Assembly: GCF_005239095.1 (NCBI RefSeq)
Contig: NZ_SZUA01000002.1
Coordinates: 1,159,490-1,223,489 of the forward strand
Origin: Luteimonas gilva
GTDB lineage: Bacteria; Pseudomonadota; Gammaproteobacteria; Xanthomonadales; Xanthomonadaceae
Length of the DNA stretch: 64,000 nucleotides
Direction: 5' to 3'
Shown here: piece by piece, positions 55,780-64,000 of the stretch
Layout: each line of letters starts with the position of its first letter
How positions within the stretch are numbered: position 1 is the stretch's first letter
The notes under the pieces: model-generated
Told to the model about the DNA's origin: nothing
What the model saw: the letters and a program-made list of their open reading frames with translations, nothing else
Database searches by the model: none
Translations under genes and position numbers: made by a program

Positions 55780-56736
55780 ATGAAACCTTTCAACGTGTTC
55801 CCGTACGGCAGCAATTTCGATTTCATGCGCCTGCGCTGGGTGTCGCTGACGCTCGCGGCGCTGATCATGTTCGTCGGCATCGGCGCGATGTTCGTCAAGG
55901 GCTTCGACTTCGCCCTCGACTTCACCGGCGGCACCTCGGTCGAGCTGTCCTTCGCCAAGCCGGCCGACGTGGACGGCGTGCGTTCGCGCCTGAACGCGGC
56001 CGGCTACGACAGCGCGCAGGTCCAATCCTTCGGCAGCGGCAACGACCTTTTGGTGCGCCTGCAGCCCAAGGAAGGCGTGGCCCAGACCGACACCGCGCAG
56101 ACCGCGGACGATGTGGTGCGTATCGCATCCACGCCGGACAACCCGGCCAAGCGGCTCAGCAGCGGCTACGTCGGCCCGCAGGTCGGCCGCGAGCTGGCCT
56201 TGAACGGCTTGTACGCCGTCGCGTTCGTGGTGCTCGGCTTCCTGATCTACATCTCGATCCGGTTCGAATGGAAGTTCGCGGTGGCCGCGATCATCACCAC
56301 CTTGCACGACGTGGTGGTGGTGGCCGGCTGGTTCGCGATCAGCGGCCACGAATTCGACCTGACCGTGCTGGCCGGCGTGCTGTCGGTGATGGGCTTCTCG
56401 ATCAACGACACCATCGTGGTGTTCGACCGCGTCCGCGAGAATTTCCGCGGCATGCGCGCGACGCCGGAGGAAGTGCTGAACAAGTCGATCAACCAGACCC
56501 TGTCGCGTACGGTGATCACCTCGTTCGTCGCCTTCCTGACCGTGCTGGCGCTGTACCTGTACGGCGGCGGCTCGCTGCGCGGCATGGCCGAGTCGCAGAT
56601 GATCGGCATCATCATCGGCACCCTGTCCTCGATCTTCGTCGCTTGCCCGCTGCTGACCATGTGGTTCTTGAAGGTCACCAAGCAGGATCTGATGCCCAAG
56701 GCCAAGGACGAGGCCGCGTTGGCGCGCAGGCCGTAA
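55780..56736 (+). CDS. secF: Protein translocase subunit SecF
   Basis: A 318-residue SecF with six membrane helices: one at about 20-40 and five after residue 135. The periplasmic loop contains DFTGGTSVELSFAKPADVDGVRS, and the conserved RND-type stretch is MGFSINDTIVVFDRVRENFRG. It pairs with SecD to assist export. GGAGCAC lies before the ATG. A strong terminator follows. Confidence 0.96.
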   Translation: MKPFNVFPYGSNFDFMRLRWVSLTLAALIMFVGIGAMFVKGFDFALDFTGGTSVELSFAKPADVDGVRSRLNAAGYDSAQVQSFGSGNDLLVRLQPKEGVAQTDTAQTADDVVRIASTPDNPAKRLSSGYVGPQVGRELALNGLYAVAFVVLGFLIYISIRFEWKFAVAAIITTLHDVVVVAGWFAISGHEFDLTVLAGVLSVMGFSINDTIVVFDRVRENFRGMRATPEEVLNKSINQTLSRTVITSFVAFLTVLALYLYGGGSLRGMAESQMIGIIIGTLSSIFVACPLLTMWFLKVTKQDLMPKAKDEAALARRP

Positions 56737-56757
56737 CGGCGCCTGGCGCAGAAACGC

Positions 56758-56785
56758 AAAAGGCCGCGCATTGCGCGGCCTTTTT
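56758..56785 (+). terminator. Rho-independent terminator after secF
   Basis: AAAAGGCCGCGC (56758-56769) pairs with GCGCGGCCTTTT (56773-56784), ending in a run of five T residues. It closes the queA-to-secF transcription unit. Confidence 0.85.
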
Positions 56786-56790
56786 GCTTA

Positions 56791-56866
56791 GGAACTAGTG
56801 AATTAGGAACTAGAAACTAGAGTAAGCGTCGCTCTTTCTAGTTTCTAGTTCCTAATATCTAGTTCC
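56791..56866. repeat. Iterated GGAACTAG inverted repeat
   Basis: The octamer GGAACTAG and its variant GAAACTAG occur head to tail on one side and inverted on the other. TTAGGAACTAGAAACTAGA (56803-56821) pairs perfectly with its inverse at 56837-56855, and an outer GGAACTAG (56791-56798) pairs with CTAGTTCC (56859-56866). It is AT-richer than its surroundings and lies between the secF terminator and suhB. Confidence 0.85.
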
Positions 56867-56880
56867 TGTTCTCTCGTTCC

Positions 56881-57711
56881 TTATTCAAAACTCTTCGCGT
56901 ATCCCGACGAAACGATCAACTTCTGCAACGGCTCCACCAGCTTCACGTTGCCGGCGACGATCTGCCCGATCCGGGCGGTGGCGACATCCATGCGCCCCAG
57001 ATTGGCGCCGTTGTACTCGCACACCCGTCCGCCGGCCTCGCGCACCAGCAGCACGCCGGCGGCGATGTCCCAAGGCTTCACTCCGGCTTCGAAATAACCG
57101 TCGAGGCGGCCGCAGGCGACATAGGCCAGATCGAGCGCGGCCGAACCGGTGCGGCGCACGTCTTCGGCCTCGCGCAGCAGCTGGCGCACGCATTCCAACT
57201 GCGCGCCGGCGCGTTCGCGCTCGCGCGGCGGGAAGCCGGTGACGATCATGCTGCCGGCCAGGTCCTTGCGCTCGGCGACGCGGATCTTGCGGTCGTTGAG
57301 CACGGCGCCGCCGCCGCGGGAGGCGACGAACAGTTCGTTGCGGATCGGGTCGAAGATGACGCCGTGGATCGGCTCGCCGTTTTCGGTCAGCGCGATCGAC
57401 ACGCAGTAGTGGGGCAGGCCGCGCAAATAGTTGCTGGTGCCGTCGAGCGGATCGATCACCCAGGTGTAGCGCCCGCCGCCGCGGCCGGCCTTCTGCGCGC
57501 CGCCTTCCTCGCCCAGCACGCCGTATTCGGGATAGGCGCGGCGCAATTCCTTGACGATGGCTTCTTCGGCCAGGCCGTCGACTTCGCTGGCGAAATCCAT
57601 GCGGCCCTTTTCGACCACATTCAGCGCATCCAGCTTGCTCAGATGGCGCAACAGCACGTTGCCGCCTGCGCGCGCCGCCTTGACCATGATGGTGACTACG
57701 GGTTTTTGCAT
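56881..57711 (-). CDS. suhB: Inositol-1-monophosphatase family protein SuhB
   Basis: A 276-residue Mg-dependent phosphatase. It has GEEGG (metal site), [25 protein letters not shown] (DPxDGT) and [17 protein letters not shown] (WDxAAG), the three diagnostic motifs. Bacterial SuhB also joins rRNA transcription antitermination complexes; position alone cannot show which role dominates. I use the ATG at 57711 ([18 protein letters not shown]). It is divergent from trmJ by 94 bases. Confidence 0.94.
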   Translation of the reverse strand: MQKPVVTIMVKAARAGGNVLLRHLSKLDALNVVEKGRMDFASEVDGLAEEAIVKELRRAYPEYGVLGEEGGAQKAGRGGGRYTWVIDPLDGTSNYLRGLPHYCVSIALTENGEPIHGVIFDPIRNELFVASRGGGAVLNDRKIRVAERKDLAGSMIVTGFPPRERERAGAQLECVRQLLREAEDVRRTGSAALDLAYVACGRLDGYFEAGVKPWDIAAGVLLVREAGGRVCEYNGANLGRMDVATARIGQIVAGNVKLVEPLQKLIVSSGYAKSFE

Positions 57712-57805
57712 GGCCGTACGGGCCTCCGAGGGCAAAAGGGCAGGGCTGGCGGGGGTAAAGAGCCGTCCGGCGCGGTGGCCGGCGCGCGCAGTTTAACATC
57801 CGCGC

Positions 57806-58549
57806 ATGGAGAACCCCGCTGAACGTCTGCGCATCGTGCTGGTCGGCACCCAGCATCCCGGCAATATCGGCTCGTCCGCCCGCGCCCTGAAGACCATGGG
57901 TCTGCGACGCTTGGTGCTGGTGGCGCCGGAGCGCTATCCGCACGCCGACGCCGAGGCGATGGCCGCGGGCGCCGACGACGTGCTCGCCGCTGCCGCGATC
58001 TATCCGAGCCTGGCCGAGGCCGTCACCGATTGCCGCCTGGTGCTGGGCTGCACCGCCCGCGACCGGCGCGTGGCGCTGGAACAACTGTCGCCGCGCGCGG
58101 CCGCGGCGCGGGCCCGCGATGCGGCCGCCACCGGCGCCGAAACGGCGATCGTGTTCGGCCGCGAACGCACCGGCCTGACCAACGAAGAGCTGCAGCTGTG
58201 CCACGCCGCGGTGCATATTCCCGCCGATCCGGCCTACAGCTCGTTGAACTTGGCCGCTGCGGTCCAAGTGCTCGCCTACGAACTGCGCCTGGCCGTATTG
58301 GAGCGGGAGCAAGCGGGCATCGGCGCCGGCGAGGCGCGCGCGCTGGCATCGCATGCCGAGTTGGAGGGTTTCTTCGCGCAGCTGGCGCAGACCTTGGACG
58401 AGATCGACTTCCACAAAGGCCGCGCCCCGAAATCGGCGATGCGCAAGCTGCGCAGGTTGTACCTGCGCGCCGGATTGGACGCCAAAGAGGTGCGTTTGTT
58501 GCGCGGCATCCTGGCCGACGCCCAGCGGATGGCCTCGCTGGCCCGATGA
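57806..58549 (+). CDS. trmJ: tRNA (cytidine/uridine-2'-O-)-methyltransferase TrmJ
   Basis: A 247-residue SPOUT-class methyltransferase acting on position 32 of tRNAs. The SPOUT motifs are GTQHPGNIGSSARALKTMG at the N-terminus, AIVFGRERTGLTNEEL in the middle and IPADPAYSSLNLAAAVQVLAYELR at the knot, followed by a C-terminal extension (about residues 165-247) with EIDFHKGR. The suhB-trmJ pairing is conserved in gammaproteobacteria. Confidence 0.92.
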   Translation: MENPAERLRIVLVGTQHPGNIGSSARALKTMGLRRLVLVAPERYPHADAEAMAAGADDVLAAAAIYPSLAEAVTDCRLVLGCTARDRRVALEQLSPRAAAARARDAAATGAETAIVFGRERTGLTNEELQLCHAAVHIPADPAYSSLNLAAAVQVLAYELRLAVLEREQAGIGAGEARALASHAELEGFFAQLAQTLDEIDFHKGRAPKSAMRKLRRLYLRAGLDAKEVRLLRGILADAQRMASLAR

Positions 58550-58562
58550 CGGCCTTCCGCTG

Positions 58563-58648
58563 TTGTAGGAGCGGCTTTAGCCGCGAGCTTTTCCGTTCAG
58601 ACCGCCGCGCCCCGCCGGAAAAGCTCGCGGCTAAAGCCGCTCCAGCAA
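58563..58648. repeat. Palindromic repeat, TTGTAGGAGCGGC variant, copy 8
   Basis: TTGTAGGAGCGGCTTTAGCC and the inverse GGCTAAAGCCGCTCCAGCAA flank about 30 bases, lying 14 bases after the trmJ stop. One arm end has diverged (CCAGCAA for CCTACAA). Confidence 0.8.
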
Positions 58649-58724
58649 AAGCCCGGCCCAGGCCCGTTGGTGGGCCACCGGCGATTAGGCTAGGCTGCAC
58701 ACGCCGACGACCTGGGGACGGATT

Positions 58725-59654
58725 TTGGCTGGATTGACCGCGCGACTCGCCGCCGGCTTGCTGTGCGTGCTGGCGGCTTGGCTACCCAGTTCGGCCGCTC
58801 GCGCCGTCGACGATGAGCACGTGCTGGTGCTGGGCCGCATCAGCGACGATCCCAAGACCCATTACGAGCAGCTCAAGCCGCTGCTGGACTACGTCGTGCC
58901 GCGCATGGCCGGCGTCGGCATCCGCGAGGGCCGCATCCTGATGGCGCGCGACGCGCAGCAGATGGCCAGCTACTTGCGGCGCGGCCGCGTAGATTGGGTC
59001 ACCGAAACTTCCGCCAGCGGCGTCGCGCTCGAGGCGCGCGCCGGCGCCAAACTATTGCTCATGACCGAGCGCGACGGCGTCAGCCGCTACCGCACCGTCT
59101 ACTTCGCGCGCCGCGACAGCGGCTTGACTTCGCTCGACCAATTGCGCGGCCGCAGCATCGCTTTCCAGAACATCAGCTCCACCAGCGCCTATTTCGTGCC
59201 CGCATCGGAACTGCTCCAGCGCGGCATGCGCCTGGAGCTGCTCCTGTCGCCGATGGACAAGCCCTCCGACGACACGGTCGGCTACGTGTTCGCGCGCTCC
59301 GAGCTGAACATCGCCAACTGGGTGCACAAGCGCCTGGTCGATGTCGGCGTCATGAGCAATATCGATTGGGACAACCCGCAACGCGTGCCGCCCACCTACC
59401 GCAGCGAGCTGCGCGTGCTGCACGTCACGCCCGAATACCCGCGTGCGGTCGAGGTGGTGCGTGGCGACATGGATCCCAAAGTCGAGGCCCGCTTGCGCGA
59501 AGTGCTGATGCAGGCTGCCGACGATCCCGACGCGCGCGACGCCTTGCTGCGCTTCTTCAAGACCACGCGCTTCCTGCCGATCGATCCGGTCTCCGAGCAC
59601 GCGCTGAAATACCTGCGCGAAGGCGTGGGCCGGGTGCGCACGGGGGTGGAATGA
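58725..59654 (+). CDS. PhnD-like periplasmic phosphate/phosphonate-binding protein
   Basis: A 309-residue exported solute-binding protein with a signal peptide (MAGLTARLAAGLLCVLAAWLPSSAARA) and a PhnD/phosphite-binding-like fold: EHVLVLGRISDDPKTHYEQLKPLLDYVVPRM, VDWVTETSASGVALEARAG, RGRSIAFQNISSTSAYFVPASELLQRG. No transporter genes are nearby. Its last base pairs overlap the next gene start (ATGA), which encodes a GGDEF-EAL membrane protein, so it likely senses a ligand for that protein rather than feeding a transporter (inference). The start is TTG 58725, after GGGGA. Confidence 0.85.
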   Translation: MAGLTARLAAGLLCVLAAWLPSSAARAVDDEHVLVLGRISDDPKTHYEQLKPLLDYVVPRMAGVGIREGRILMARDAQQMASYLRRGRVDWVTETSASGVALEARAGAKLLLMTERDGVSRYRTVYFARRDSGLTSLDQLRGRSIAFQNISSTSAYFVPASELLQRGMRLELLLSPMDKPSDDTVGYVFARSELNIANWVHKRLVDVGVMSNIDWDNPQRVPPTYRSELRVLHVTPEYPRAVEVVRGDMDPKVEARLREVLMQAADDPDARDALLRFFKTTRFLPIDPVSEHALKYLREGVGRVRTGVE

Positions 59655-61786
59655 AGCGCTTCCGCGTCGGCCTGCAGGGACAGCTGCTGGCGCTGATGGG
59701 CCTGGCGCTGGCGATCTTCGTCACCCTGATGCTGCTGTTGTGGCAGCGGCAAGCCTTGATGCAATCCGAGGTGACCCGCGTCAGCCGCAAGGCGATGCAC
59801 GATCTGGTGATCGAAGGTCTGCGCAAGCGCGGCGAATCCGCGGCCACCCAATTGGCCGACAGCCTGACCAATCCGCTGTACTACTTCGATCTGGACGCGA
59901 TCGGCACGCTCTCTCGCGCGGCCATGCGTCAGCCCGACGTGCAATACGTGCTTGTCTACGACACCCAGGGCCGGATCATCCACGACGGTTCCGGCGACAT
60001 CCCCACTTACGGCCAGCCGATGCAGGATCCACTGGCCTACGAAGTCGTGCGCGCGCGCGGCCTCCATGCGCAGTGGACCGACGACATCGTCGACGTGTCC
60101 AGCCCGATCCAACTGGGCGACCAGCGCATCGGCGGCGTGCGGATCGGTTTTTCGCTGGCCTCGGTGCACGCCACCGAGGAGCGCGCGAGCGCAGGTTTGC
60201 GCGCCAGCCTCACCGATCTGGGCAACCGCAACCGCACTTTGATCGGCATCCTGATGCTGGCGCTGCTGGCCTTGGGCATCGGTATGGTGCTGGTGATCCA
60301 GCGCACGCTGGTCGGGCCGGTGCGGCGCTTGGCCGACGCGGCGCGCGAAATCGAAGCCGGCCGTTTCGGCGGCGCGGCGCCGGTGAGCCATCGCGACGAC
60401 GAAGTGGGCGATCTGGTGCGTGCGTTCGGACGGATGAGCCAAAGCGTGGCCCGGCACGATCGCGACATCCGGCGCATGGCCTACACCGATGCGCTGACCG
60501 GCTTGTCGAACCGGCTCGCGTTCCGCGAAAGCCTGGACCAGCGCCTGCTGGAATTGCGCGGCGTGGGCAAACAACTGGCGCTGTTGTTCGCCGACATCGA
60601 CGACTTCAAGCGCGTCAACGACACCTTGGGCCACGAAGCGGGCGACGAGGTGCTGGTGCAGTTTTCCACCCGCATCCGCGAGGCGGTCGAACGCCTCGGC
60701 GGCGAGGAAGCGCAGCTCGCGCGTTTCGGCGGCGACGAGTTCGTGATCCTGCTGCAGAGTTCGGTGCAGCCCGGCGACGAAGTGCGCACCAAGGCCAGCC
60801 GCTTGGCCGAGCATCTGGTGATGGAGCTGAGCCGGCCGATCGTGATCCACGACCGGCAGGTGTTCCTGGGCACGTCGATCGGCATCACGCTGTTCCCGGA
60901 AGACGCGTCCAGCGCGACGATGCTGATGAAGAACGGCGACATCGCCATGTACCAGGCGAAAGTGGCCGGCAAGAACTGCTACCGCTTCTACAGCCGGGCG
61001 ATGGACCAGGCGGTGGAGCGCCGGGTGCGGATGGAGCAGGAATTGCGCGGCGCTTGGGAGCGCGGCGAACTCAGCGTCGCTTACCAGCCCGTCTACCGTT
61101 TGCGCGACAACCGCCTGGTCGGCGCCGAGGCGCTGTTGCGCTGGCACCATCCGGAGCAGGGCATGGTGTCGCCGGCGGTGTTCATCGACGTGGCCGAGCA
61201 GAGCGGCCTGATCGAAACCATCGGCCCGCAAGTGCTGCGCGTGGCCTGCCGCGACGCGATGCGCTGGCAGAACGAATTCCCCACCGTCGAGCCGTTGTTC
61301 GTATCGGTGAACGTCTCGCCGCGCCAATTGCGCAGCGGCGAATTGCCGGGCTTGGTCGAAGCGTGCCTGCGCGAAACCGGATTGCCGGCGTCGCAGTTGC
61401 ACGTGGAGCTGACCGAAACCGCGGTGATCGGCGACGAATTGCACGCCAGTACCTTGCTGTCGCGCCTGCGCAGCATCGGCGTCAAAGTCTGGCTGGACGA
61501 TTTCGGCACCGGCTTCTCCGGATTGAGCCATCTGCGCCGCGTGCCGGTCGACGGCGTGAAGATCGACCGCAGCTTCATCGCCGACGTACTGCGCGACCCC
61601 GACGACCTCGCGCTCACCACCGCCATCATCGCGATGGCGCATTCGCTCGGCATCACCGTCGTCGCCGAAGGCGTGGAGAAGGAAGGCCAGTACGCCATCC
61701 TGCGCGAGCGCGGCTGCGATCTGGCGCAGGGGTATTGGTTGGGGCATCCGTCGAGTGCGCAGGATTTTGCGCGGTTGTTGATTTGA
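59651..61786 (+). CDS. Membrane sensor with HAMP, GGDEF and EAL domains
   Basis: A 711-residue c-di-GMP enzyme. Two membrane helices (about residues 12-32 and 198-217) enclose a periplasmic sensor of about 160 residues. A HAMP linker follows to about 270. The GGDEF domain has intact FGGDEF (360-364) with ALTGLSNRLAF; no RxxD inhibitory site is five residues before it. The EAL domain has GAEALLRW (E493) and WLDDFGTGFSGLSHL (about 615-628), with further conserved Glu (VELTE). Both synthesis and hydrolysis of c-di-GMP are possible. It is co-translated with the PhnD-like protein. Confidence 0.93.
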   Translation: MKRFRVGLQGQLLALMGLALAIFVTLMLLLWQRQALMQSEVTRVSRKAMHDLVIEGLRKRGESAATQLADSLTNPLYYFDLDAIGTLSRAAMRQPDVQYVLVYDTQGRIIHDGSGDIPTYGQPMQDPLAYEVVRARGLHAQWTDDIVDVSSPIQLGDQRIGGVRIGFSLASVHATEERASAGLRASLTDLGNRNRTLIGILMLALLALGIGMVLVIQRTLVGPVRRLADAAREIEAGRFGGAAPVSHRDDEVGDLVRAFGRMSQSVARHDRDIRRMAYTDALTGLSNRLAFRESLDQRLLELRGVGKQLALLFADIDDFKRVNDTLGHEAGDEVLVQFSTRIREAVERLGGEEAQLARFGGDEFVILLQSSVQPGDEVRTKASRLAEHLVMELSRPIVIHDRQVFLGTSIGITLFPEDASSATMLMKNGDIAMYQAKVAGKNCYRFYSRAMDQAVERRVRMEQELRGAWERGELSVAYQPVYRLRDNRLVGAEALLRWHHPEQGMVSPAVFIDVAEQSGLIETIGPQVLRVACRDAMRWQNEFPTVEPLFVSVNVSPRQLRSGELPGLVEACLRETGLPASQLHVELTETAVIGDELHASTLLSRLRSIGVKVWLDDFGTGFSGLSHLRRVPVDGVKIDRSFIADVLRDPDDLALTTAIIAMAHSLGITVVAEGVEKEGQYAILRERGCDLAQGYWLGHPSSAQDFARLLI

Positions 61787-61950
61787 GCGGCTGCGAACAT
61801 CGACGCTTGTAGTCATCGACGACACCGCGATCCCCGTCACTGTTTTCAGCCCTCGGGCACCTCAAGCTCGGAAGCCTGGCCGTGTTTCAAAAAATTATTT
61901 GGGTGAATGGACCCGCGCCCGGTGTCGCGACTTAAAGGAATAGGTGGGGT

Positions 61951-64000
61951 ATGAAATCAATAGTTCATATGGCGTGCGCGGCCATGCTGGCCATGCTCTT
62001 GTTATGGTCCCCTCGCGCCGAAGCGCAAATGTATTCAACAGAGGGTGCAGCGTATGCGGCGTGTATGGATGCTGCGCGCATTAACTATGAATCCCGACTG
62101 GGCCATCCATGGTACTCCACCGAGTATCGTTGCGTGCGCCAGGGGGCAAATGCATTCGTTGGGGAGATCTGGCTCCGCAGTTGTGTCGATTGCGCTTACT
62201 TCTGGAGCCATGGTTATGGTTTGACCGAGTGGCCTATTGTTTCTTTCGCCCCTGCCAAGAATCGCGGCTGCCCTTCATCGAGCTGCAGTCTGGTCGGAAA
62301 TCCGATCAACATGGCAACCGGAAACAAGTATCAACGCGAGGCGGACTTCTCCGTTTCGGCGTTGCTCTCGTTCGAAAGGTACTACAACAGCCAGGGTGCA
62401 TTTCAGTCATATGGTCTCGGAGACGGGTGGACACACAGTTATTCGAAGCGGGTCGAATATTCCAGCTCTACGGATGGGGGGCTCGTTGCCAAAGTTCATA
62501 GACCTTCAGGAGGCTATACGACTTTCTTCAAGCAGCAAACCGGGGGTTGGGTTTCGGACCCGGACGCTACAGATACTTTGTCGGCAGTCGTTGATGGCAG
62601 CGTCCAAATCGGATGGAAATTTACCGAGGGAAGCAGCCAAAACGTAGAAACTTACGATCTGCTGGGACGCATGGTATCGCTTGTCACTCAGTCGGGAGAG
62701 CAAATAAACCTGGAGTACAACGGCGGCGACATCGACGGAAATGCGCGGGATCTTCTGCTGACAAAAATCACTGACCGCGCAGGCAGGTTGCTAAGACTGC
62801 ACTACGACAGCGCAAGCCGACTGGACCAGATGACCGACCCGGCGGGACGGACATATAACTACGCCTACGATGCTGCTGATCGTTTATCAAGCGTCAGCTA
62901 TCCCGGTTCATCGATAAGAACTTACTCATATAACGAATCAGCCCATACTAGCGGCGCCGATTTGCCGCTAGCGCTGACCGGAATCGTCGATGAATCGAGT
63001 CAGAGGTACGCCACTTTTCGTTACGACGTCACAGACAGGGCGATATCCACGGAGCACGCTGGCGGAGTCGACAAGTTTCAAGTCGCTTACAGCGGGAATA
63101 CGTACGCGACGGTAACGGACCCTCTGGGGAACCCGCAATACAGGAATTTCGACACGTATAGCGGCGTGAAGCGGTTGACCTATCAATTGAACCAATGCTC
63201 GACGTGTCCAACATCGGCAACCACGTTTTCATACGATGCCGCTGGCCGGCTGAATACGGTTACCGACTTCCTGGGCAATATTGCAGACCATGATCGTGGT
63301 GCGACGGACGACTTGGAAACGCAACTGATAGAGGCGAAGACCACTACCAGGGAGCGCAAGACCCAGACGGATTGGAATACTTCGCTCCGCAAGCCAGTCG
63401 AGCGCCGGATCTACGATGCGTTTAGTGTTTTAATCGCCAAATCCACCTGGACCTACAATGCGCGCGGTCAGGCCTTGACTGTCTCGCAGATCGACCCGGC
63501 GACAGCGACCACCCGCACCACCACGACCACCTACTGCGAAGCGGCCGATATCACCAGCGGCACCTGCCCGCTGCTGGGCCTGGCCACCTCGGTCGACGGC
63601 CCGCGCACGGACGTGAGCGACACCACCACCTACACCTACTACGCCAGCGACGACGCCTCCTGCGCGTCCGCGCCCACCACCTGTCCGCATCGCAAGGGCG
63701 ACCTGTGGAAGGTCACCGACGCGCTGGGCCGGGTGACCGAGACCCTGGCCTACGACGGCGCCGGCCGGGTGCTGTCGGTGAAAGACGCCAACAACGTCGT
63801 CACCGACTTCACCTACCACCCGCGCGGCTGGCTCACCGCCCGCAAGGTGCGCGGCACCAACAATGCCTCGGAGGCCGACGACCAGATCACCGCCATCGAG
63901 TATTGGCCCACCGGCCTGGTGAAGAAGGTCACCCAACCCGACGGCGCGTTCACGGCCTACACCTACGACGCCGCCCATCGCCTGACCGACATCGCCGACA
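61951..64000 (+). CDS. RHS-repeat protein, N-terminal part (3' end outside window)
   Basis: At least 683 codons are open to the window edge. A signal peptide (MKSIVHMACAAMLAMLLLWSPRAEAQ) precedes a Cys-rich segment, then a DUF6531-like start (GNPINMATGNKYQREADFSV, LSFERYYNSQGAFQSYGLGDGWTHSYSK). RHS/YD repeats follow (LRLHYDSASRLDQMTDPAGRTYNYAYDAADRLSS, TFSYDAAGRLNTVTDFLGN, TLAYDGAGRVLSVKDANNVVTDFTYHPRGWLTARK). AAAGGAA lies ten bases before the ATG. Bases up to about 63430 are AT-richer than the rest of the gene. The C-terminal tip, which would show a toxin, is not in the window. Confidence 0.9.
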   Translation, partial: MKSIVHMACAAMLAMLLLWSPRAEAQMYSTEGAAYAACMDAARINYESRLGHPWYSTEYRCVRQGANAFVGEIWLRSCVDCAYFWSHGYGLTEWPIVSFAPAKNRGCPSSSCSLVGNPINMATGNKYQREADFSVSALLSFERYYNSQGAFQSYGLGDGWTHSYSKRVEYSSSTDGGLVAKVHRPSGGYTTFFKQQTGGWVSDPDATDTLSAVVDGSVQIGWKFTEGSSQNVETYDLLGRMVSLVTQSGEQINLEYNGGDIDGNARDLLLTKITDRAGRLLRLHYDSASRLDQMTDPAGRTYNYAYDAADRLSSVSYPGSSIRTYSYNESAHTSGADLPLALTGIVDESSQRYATFRYDVTDRAISTEHAGGVDKFQVAYSGNTYATVTDPLGNPQYRNFDTYSGVKRLTYQLNQCSTCPTSATTFSYDAAGRLNTVTDFLGNIADHDRGATDDLETQLIEAKTTTRERKTQTDWNTSLRKPVERRIYDAFSVLIAKSTWTYNARGQALTVSQIDPATATTRTTTTTYCEAADITSGTCPLLGLATSVDGPRTDVSDTTTYTYYASDDASCASAPTTCPHRKGDLWKVTDALGRVTETLAYDGAGRVLSVKDANNVVTDFTYHPRGWLTARKVRGTNNASEADDQITAIEYWPTGLVKKVTQPDGAFTAYTYDAAHRLTDIAD

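Noticed and set aside
56791..56866. CRISPR-like repeat
   Set aside because: Units are inverted and directly adjacent rather than regularly spaced by unique spacers, and no cas genes are near.

Overview
The window reads as a chromosomal segment of a high-GC gammaproteobacterium of the Xanthomonadaceae/Lysobacteraceae, most likely a Lysobacter or close relative. Three things point there: the housekeeping blocks thrS-infC-rpmI-rplT-pheS-pheT-ihfA-merR, queA-tgt-yajC-secD-secF and ftsY-asmA-mutY; a maltose-type GH13/LacI end at the left edge; and many GTAG-type and GTGGGAGCGGC-type palindromic intergenic repeats. No plasmid, phage, integrase, IS or CRISPR is visible. The taxonomic call is inference from gene content, not from a marker search.

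Layout. 1-1454: the 3' end of a GH13 amylase/CGTase-like gene and a convergent LacI regulator. 1514-9780: translation block, with a probable threonine attenuator before thrS, an ATC-initiated infC, a separately promoted rpmI-rplT, pheST, ihfA and a MerR protein, followed by tRNA-Pro(GGG). 9965-15639: small secreted and stress-type genes, an AraC regulator, an epoxide-hydrolase-like enzyme overlapping an unusual membrane sensor that lacks an output domain, and a TraB/GumN protein. 15864-23770: dxs with a DUF2071 gene, an unrecognised Pro-rich protein, an HNH protein, an acyl-CoA dehydrogenase, a lipoprotein and a lipocalin. 23848-28377: a ligD-ku-MerR/TPR operon (non-homologous end joining). 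28398-31863: DUF72, an alpha/beta hydrolase, a secreted protein and a small membrane protein.

31922-35897: a cytochrome c-sorbosone dehydrogenase/HbpS operon divergent from a LysR gene, then a DHFR-like gene. 36117-41309: tRNA-Phe(GAA), a small secreted protein, yggX, a second DHFR-like gene, and mutY-asmA-ftsY. 41366-47636: rsmD, coaD, a lipoprotein, ferredoxin, gamma-glutamyltransferase, an MBL-fold enzyme and a TMEM43-like protein. 47826-50775: upp, then a class III aminotransferase divergent from an Lrp/AsnC regulator, with a palindrome between them. 50928-56736: queA-tgt-yajC-secDF. 56881-61786: suhB, trmJ, and a two-gene PhnD-like binding protein/GGDEF-EAL unit. 61951-end: a truncated RHS-repeat protein.

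Two themes stand out. First, palindromic repeats of at least four families sit in about half the spacers. In three places they enter coding sequence: ligD, where the repeat is a 57-bp in-frame insert; the N-terminus of ggt; and the C-terminus of the GH13 gene. Second, several regulatory arrangements deserve testing: the thrS leader peptide MSTTTAHR with a terminator, an identical 18-mer in two divergent promoter regions, and the PhnD-like/c-di-GMP pair. All functions are assigned from reading motifs in the sequence; no database search was run.
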